This document shows, piece after piece, positions 60,849-64,000 of a stretch of 64,000 bases of DNA. A program made the translations under genes and the position numbers. Within the stretch, counting starts at the first letter, position 1. Each line of letters opens with the position of its first letter. Below the pieces are notes generated by a model. It did no database searches. It saw only the letters and a list, made by a program, of their open reading frames with translations, and had not been told where the DNA came from. The stretch covers positions 620,001 through 684,000 of the forward strand of contig CAVOSX010000008.1 in NCBI GenBank assembly GCA_963699015.1, read 5' to 3'. The stretch comes from PALSA-505 sp963699015 (lineage in GTDB: Bacteria > Actinomycetota > Actinomycetes > Streptosporangiales > Streptosporangiaceae).

Positions 60849-61691
60849 TCACGCGTGCGCTAAGGCGAGCTCTCTGCCGGTCGCGCGGTCAAGCTCCTCG
60901 TTCGCGGTGACCAGCTGCTCGGACACCTCGACCAGGTCGGCGAAGCTCCGCCGCTGATAGCCGTCCCGCGTCGTCCAGAAGGAAACGCCGTTGCGGCACC
61001 ACACGGTGAGATCGCCGCGGATGGACAGCACCGCGATATCTGCGGTCACCTCGTCGCTGCGCACCATCCTGCGCCCGATCCCGCGGGCCGTGATCAGGTC
61101 CTCGAGTTCCCTGGCGGCCTCGCAGGAGCTGGCCGGGTAGCCGGTAAGGCGGGCCGAGCCGCGGGCCGCGGATACCGGGATCGCGAACCAGACCGCCTTG
61201 CCCTGGACCTTCCACCGGCCCAGCCGGGCGCGGGTCAGGTGATGGCCCCACCGGCCGTCGGACAGCTCGGACACGACCCTCAGGCCGCGGCCGTTGATCG
61301 ATTCCAGCGACACCCTGGCCGGATCCGGCGGAGCGCCCGCCTTCCAGCCCCGCTGCGAATCGAAGACCTTGCAGACCAGCTCGTAGCCGGTGGCGCAGCC
61401 GCGGACGTAGGACCACAGCTCGGGACAACCGGTGACGGGACGGTGCCCGCTGGCGTCGAACTCGACGTTGCTCTGCGCGTGCAGGGTGTTGGCGGCTAGT
61501 TCGCTGACCATCGTGACGCCGTCGTGGACCACGTCCGGCGGCAGCCCCAGGTCGGCGACCGCCTCGCGGAACAGCCGCCTGGCCACGCCCGCGCAGGAGC
61601 CGTCGAGAGGCAGCGGCCAGGCGCGGCAGCCGTCGGCGGCGGCGCTTGCCGGGCTGCTCACCGAGGCTGCCCCCGCGAGGGTCGCTGACAT
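60849..61691 (-). CDS. RsbW-like HATPase regulatory protein
   Basis: 280 residues from ATG 61691 (GTG 61748 is possible). The N-terminal 150 residues form a GHKL ATPase with the N-box VSELAANTLHA (about 70-85) and SINGRGLRVVSELSD as the G-box. The C-terminal 110 residues have no recognised domain. Such HATPases accompany DUF397 and XRE/DUF5753 genes in actinomycetes (the abaA/whiJ-type modules), as they do here. Upstream is a TGTGAAACACA palindrome closely related to one before the XRE gene. Confidence 0.8.
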   Translation of the reverse strand: MSATLAGAASVSSPASAAADGCRAWPLPLDGSCAGVARRLFREAVADLGLPPDVVHDGVTMVSELAANTLHAQSNVEFDASGHRPVTGCPELWSYVRGCATGYELVCKVFDSQRGWKAGAPPDPARVSLESINGRGLRVVSELSDGRWGHHLTRARLGRWKVQGKAVWFAIPVSAARGSARLTGYPASSCEAARELEDLITARGIGRRMVRSDEVTADIAVLSIRGDLTVWCRNGVSFWTTRDGYQRRSFADLVEVSEQLVTANEELDRATGRELALAHA

Positions 61692-61757
61692 CAGTTCGCC
61701 GCCGACCAAACGATGACGGGCACCGCAAACATGATGCTCAGCCTTCACGAGTCATTG

Positions 61758-61774
61758 ATCTGTGAAACACAGAT
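61758..61774. promoter_or_regulatory. ATCTGTG-AAA-CACAGAT operator
   Basis: 17-bp inverted repeat upstream of the HATPase gene. The core TGTGAAACACA differs by one base from the palindrome before the XRE/DUF5753 gene. Confidence 0.6.
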
Positions 61775-61971
61775 TATGAGTCGTGAGCCCTTCGACGCAA
61801 CGGCATCCGGACAAATCCGCGCCTTTTGCCGGTTCGTGTCGGCCCCGCGCGGGTGACAGAAATGTAACCGGCCGATGGCTGGCCGCGATCATAGCCGGTG
61901 AGCGGCCGCGTGTGTAGAGTTCATAGTCGGCGGAACCGGACGGTGTACGTCGGCCTCGAGACAGGCGATAC

Positions 61972-62014
61972 AACAGGAGGACCCCCGGGGATGCAGCCCG
62001 GGGGTCCTCCTGTT
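61972..62014 (-). terminator. Very strong terminator after the DUF397 gene
   Basis: Perfect 18-bp inverted repeat (61972-61989 with 61997-62014) around a 7-nt loop, 18 bp past the DUF397 stop. It acts on the XRE-DUF397 transcript. Confidence 0.85.
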
Positions 62015-62031
62015 GTTCGCTATCTGGTCAC

Positions 62032-62235
62032 CTAGATGTCGTAGCGGCCCGCCCTCACGTCTTCGAGGAACGCGGTGAACACCGCGCGCTCGACCACGTG
62101 GGCCCCGCCGTCGGGGCGCTTGCTGTCGCGGACGGCGACGGCTTGCGGGAGGTTCGCGGCGATCTCCACGCAACCGCCGTTACCTCCGTTGCTTCTCCTG
62201 GCCTTGCGCCAGATCGCTCGAGACAAGTCGATCAT
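62032..62235 (-). CDS. DUF397 small protein
   Basis: 67 residues. The DUF397 core is present: WRKARRSNGGNGGCVEIA, VAVRDSKRPDG and FTAFLEDVRAGRYD. These acidic-ended small proteins pair with XRE/DUF5753 regulators and modulate them. It begins 3 bp after the XRE gene ends, so the two are co-translated. Confidence 0.92.
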   Translation of the reverse strand: MIDLSRAIWRKARRSNGGNGGCVEIAANLPQAVAVRDSKRPDGGAHVVERAVFTAFLEDVRAGRYDI

Positions 62236-62238
62236 TGC

Positions 62239-63090
62239 TCACTCCAATTGCTCGGCAAGTTGCCTGAGGTAGAACGTGGTATCGGATGGCTCAAGGGCCG
62301 CGTCGCGGACCCGGCCGAAAGCTCGTATATAGGTGTTCACCTCTGCCGTCCGGCTCACCTCCTCGATCGAGTAATCGGTCTCCAGGTAGACAAGCGTGGG
62401 GTCGCCCGCGGGGAGGCCGAAGATGTTGATCGACGAGAACGTGCCCTGCGGCGGCCCGTCCTCGAATCGCTGAATGCGCAGCTCCACGCTGGGCCGGCGG
62501 CTCACCTCGGCGAGGTGCTCGATCTGCTCCCGCCGGTCCTCGATGGTCCCCCACCGGTAGCGCAGGGCAGCCTCGGTGATCACGGCGACCAGCCGGGGTG
62601 CGGTGCCATGGGGGCGGTCGAGGATTTCCTGCCGCCGTTGCCTGCTCTCCAGGGCCCGCCGCTGCCACACCGGCGGCCTGGCCGCCGTCCGCATCAGCGC
62701 CTCGATGTACGCCGCCGTCTGGAGCAGGCCGGGCAGGGTGAGCGGCATGAACGCGCTGATGCTGACCGCGTCGTTCTCGAAGCCGGGGAACTCGTTGTCG
62801 AAAATCTCCGGATAGTCACGCCACCAGGGCCGGACCCGGGCCTGCATGGCGAGGTCTTCGATCTCGTCCGCCTCCGCCCCGTTGACCCCGTAGAGCCTGA
62901 GCAGATCCCGGACGTCGCTCATTTCCGGGCGTCTCCACTGGTTCGCCTCGAACCGCCCGACCTTGCCGCGGCCCCAGTTGAGCATGTCGCAGACGTGGTT
63001 CGCAGTATGCCCGCTCCGCTTGCGCAGCACGGCCAGGCGGTACGACAGGCGGCGCTTGGCTACCGTGGCGCCATAGCCCTCGTCACTCAT
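62239..63090 (-). CDS. XRE-family regulator with DUF5753 domain
   Basis: 283 residues from ATG 63090 (AAGGGG upstream; the frame is open to 63150). N-terminal helix-turn-helix (LSYRLAVLRKRSGHTANHVC, GRGKVGRFEANQWRRP, about 12-55). DUF5753 effector domain from about 95 to the end (LPGLLQTAAYIEALMRTAA, PRLVAVITEAALRYRWG, VYLETDYSIEEV). Actinomycete regulators of this type (WhiJ-like) act with a DUF397 partner in development or antibiotic control. The TTGTGAATCACAA palindrome 50 bp upstream is a likely autoregulatory site. Confidence 0.92.
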   Translation of the reverse strand: MSDEGYGATVAKRRLSYRLAVLRKRSGHTANHVCDMLNWGRGKVGRFEANQWRRPEMSDVRDLLRLYGVNGAEADEIEDLAMQARVRPWWRDYPEIFDNEFPGFENDAVSISAFMPLTLPGLLQTAAYIEALMRTAARPPVWQRRALESRQRRQEILDRPHGTAPRLVAVITEAALRYRWGTIEDRREQIEHLAEVSRRPSVELRIQRFEDGPPQGTFSSINIFGLPAGDPTLVYLETDYSIEEVSRTAEVNTYIRAFGRVRDAALEPSDTTFYLRQLAEQLE

Positions 63091-63139
63091 CGAAGCCCCT
63101 TCTTGACAAGGCCTGCCAGTGAGTATAGCGCTGCCTAAG

Positions 63140-63152
63140 TTGTGAATCACAA
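63140..63152. promoter_or_regulatory. TTGTGAATCACAA operator before the XRE gene
   Basis: A 13-bp perfect palindrome about a central A, 50 bp upstream of the XRE/DUF5753 start. Core TGTGAATCACA, nearly the same as the site at 61758-61774. Confidence 0.65.
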
Positions 63153-63350
63153 ATTTGGCAGTTGTTCCCCCGGACGTAACCGTACTGTTGTCATCCTGGG
63201 CGTTTCCCCAGGTTACGGGCCAGTCGAGTCAGCCGGCGACCGGCCGGCGGCGGCGGCCGGAATGCGTCTCTCCCCCGGCGGCCGGCGCATTTCCAGCCGC
63301 GGGGATGTAACTTTTGCGTGCCTACCAGGATGTCTGCATGAATTGCCCCG

Positions 63351-63641
63351 TTACCCGGCCGCGTCGTCAAACTCGCCGTTTTTGACTCCGTCGAGGAAAC
63401 ACTCCCACTCGTTCCGGTCATAGACGAGGACGCGCTGAGCCGGGTCATCGGCGACCCGCATCAGCACCCACTCGCCTCCCGCGCCGCCGAAGCCGACGAA
63501 GGCGATCTCGATGGATCCGGCCCCGCCGCCCGAACGCTGCCAGTCCTGCGCGCGGACATCGATGCCGAGTTCTGCCACGGTGGGCTTGCCGTGCGCCGCC
63601 GAGGTGCCGGGCGCGGCGGGTTTGCCGGGCTGCGAGGTCAC
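63351..63641 (-). CDS. DUF397-domain protein
   Basis: 96 residues from GTG 63641, overlapping the stop of the upstream methyltransferase (GTGA). A 30-residue Pro/Ala N-terminus precedes a DUF397-like domain: DWQRSGGGAGSIEIAFVGFG, EWVLMRVADDPA and NEWECFLDGVKNGEFD. A second DUF397 gene so close to the first suggests a duplicated module, here paired with a SAM methyltransferase. Confidence 0.85.
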   Translation of the reverse strand: MTSQPGKPAAPGTSAAHGKPTVAELGIDVRAQDWQRSGGGAGSIEIAFVGFGGAGGEWVLMRVADDPAQRVLVYDRNEWECFLDGVKNGEFDDAAG

Positions 63642-64000
63642 GGCCGCCCGGCCACGCCGCAGTAGAGCACGCGCGACCCCTCGGTGTCGGCCGTCTCGGG
63701 GTCGTCGGCGCCCCATACGCCCACGTAGGTAACCGCCGGCTCCGCGTCCTGATAGGCCGGGACGAACTCCAGCCCCTCGAAGAACCGCGTCACCTCGGCC
63801 CGGGTCCGCAGGTAGATCTCCGCGGTCGCGTGCTGGTAGGTGTCGTAGAGCGCCTGCACCGAGCGTGGCGGCAGCTTGTCGGCGGTCGCGTGCGACAGCG
63901 CCAGGTAACTCCCCGGCGCGAGCGCGTCCACATACCGCTTCACCATGCCCCACGGGTCGGAGCCTTCGGCCACGAAGTGCACGACCGCGGTCATCAGCAG
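63638..64000 (-). CDS. SAM-dependent methyltransferase, DUF574/PF04672 type (partial)
   Basis: The C-terminal 120 residues; the gene runs off the right edge and the ATG at 63994 is internal. The pattern AVVHFVAEGSDPWGMVKRYV then DALAPGSYLALSHATAD and TRAEVTRFFEGLEFV matches actinobacterial S-adenosylmethionine-binding proteins of the DUF574 family, frequent neighbours of DUF397 genes. Its target is unknown. Confidence 0.85.
   Translation of the reverse strand: MLMTAVVHFVAEGSDPWGMVKRYVDALAPGSYLALSHATADKLPPRSVQALYDTYQHATAEIYLRTRAEVTRFFEGLEFVPAYQDAEPAVTYVGVWGADDPETADTEGSRVLYCGVAGRP

Noticed and set aside
61890..62014. Small RNA ending at the 18-bp hairpin
   Set aside because: The hairpin is better explained as the terminator of the DUF397 transcript; no clear promoter for a plus-strand RNA was seen.

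Overview
The window is high-GC actinomycete chromosomal DNA. Several genes are typical of that group: WhiB1, a PdtaS-type kinase, a SigR/RsrA pair, nickel superoxide dismutase with its SodX protease, DUF397/XRE-DUF5753 modules, a DUF6104 miniprotein and a fused 2-oxoglutarate decarboxylase (Kgd). The order rsgA-aroA-SRAP-sigR-rsrA-biotinyl carrier-pdtaS-whiB1 matches the sigH neighbourhood remembered from Mycobacterium and Streptomyces. The gene mix would fit a Streptosporangiales-like lineage, but that placement is only an inference. No tRNA, rRNA, CRISPR array or replication origin was recognised.

Layout. 1-5 kb (minus strand): an MFS exporter cut by the window edge, a CBS protein, HisN, RsgA and AroA. 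5-11.4 kb: SRAP, a DksA-type zinc finger, a methyltransferase, SigR/RsrA behind a SigR-type promoter, two membrane HD(-GYP) proteins and a one-domain biotinyl protein. 11.4-16 kb: a ThDP enzyme, two tandem winged-helix regulators (one fused to DUF1707), a membrane protein with candidate operators, and a GntR/UTRA regulator. 16-21 kb: PdtaS and WhiB1 (tail-to-tail overlap, CRP-like site), a lipid kinase, and a SigF-type sigma/anti-sigma pair. 21-28.5 kb: SodN/SodX, an APC permease, a CGNR protein, an oxidoreductase, a 40-bp hairpin repeat array, and a DUF4097-PadR operon. 28.6-38.9 kb: Kgd, an Asp-box propeller membrane protein, a nitrilase, an aminotransferase, a ferredoxin and a methyltransferase. 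38.9-42 kb: three overlapping genes including a BrxC/BrxD-like ATPase, the best candidate for an undescribed system. 42-48 kb: a toroid protein, methyltransferase, GT4 glycosyltransferase and GDP-mannose dehydratase, with a TnpB-only insertion element among them. 48-49.8 kb: a VIT-family transporter and a LigD-type polymerase. 49.8-60.8 kb: a nearly complete histidine-utilisation locus (HutH, ProU-like ABC importer, HutU, M20 amidohydrolase, HutF, HutI). 60.8-64 kb: HATPase/DUF397/XRE modules sharing a palindromic operator, and a partial SAM methyltransferase.

How parts work together. The hut genes give a route His -> urocanate -> imidazolonepropionate -> formimidoylglutamate -> formylglutamate -> Glu, with the M20 enzyme the only visible candidate for the last step. 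SigR/RsrA form a thiol-oxidative stress switch. SodX is expected to mature SodN.

Data-quality warning: five otherwise well-conserved genes (DUF4097, PadR, kgd, hutU, hutF) each carry a single 1-nt frameshift. This many in 64 kb points more to assembly indels than to gene decay, and should be resolved before these genes are called broken.
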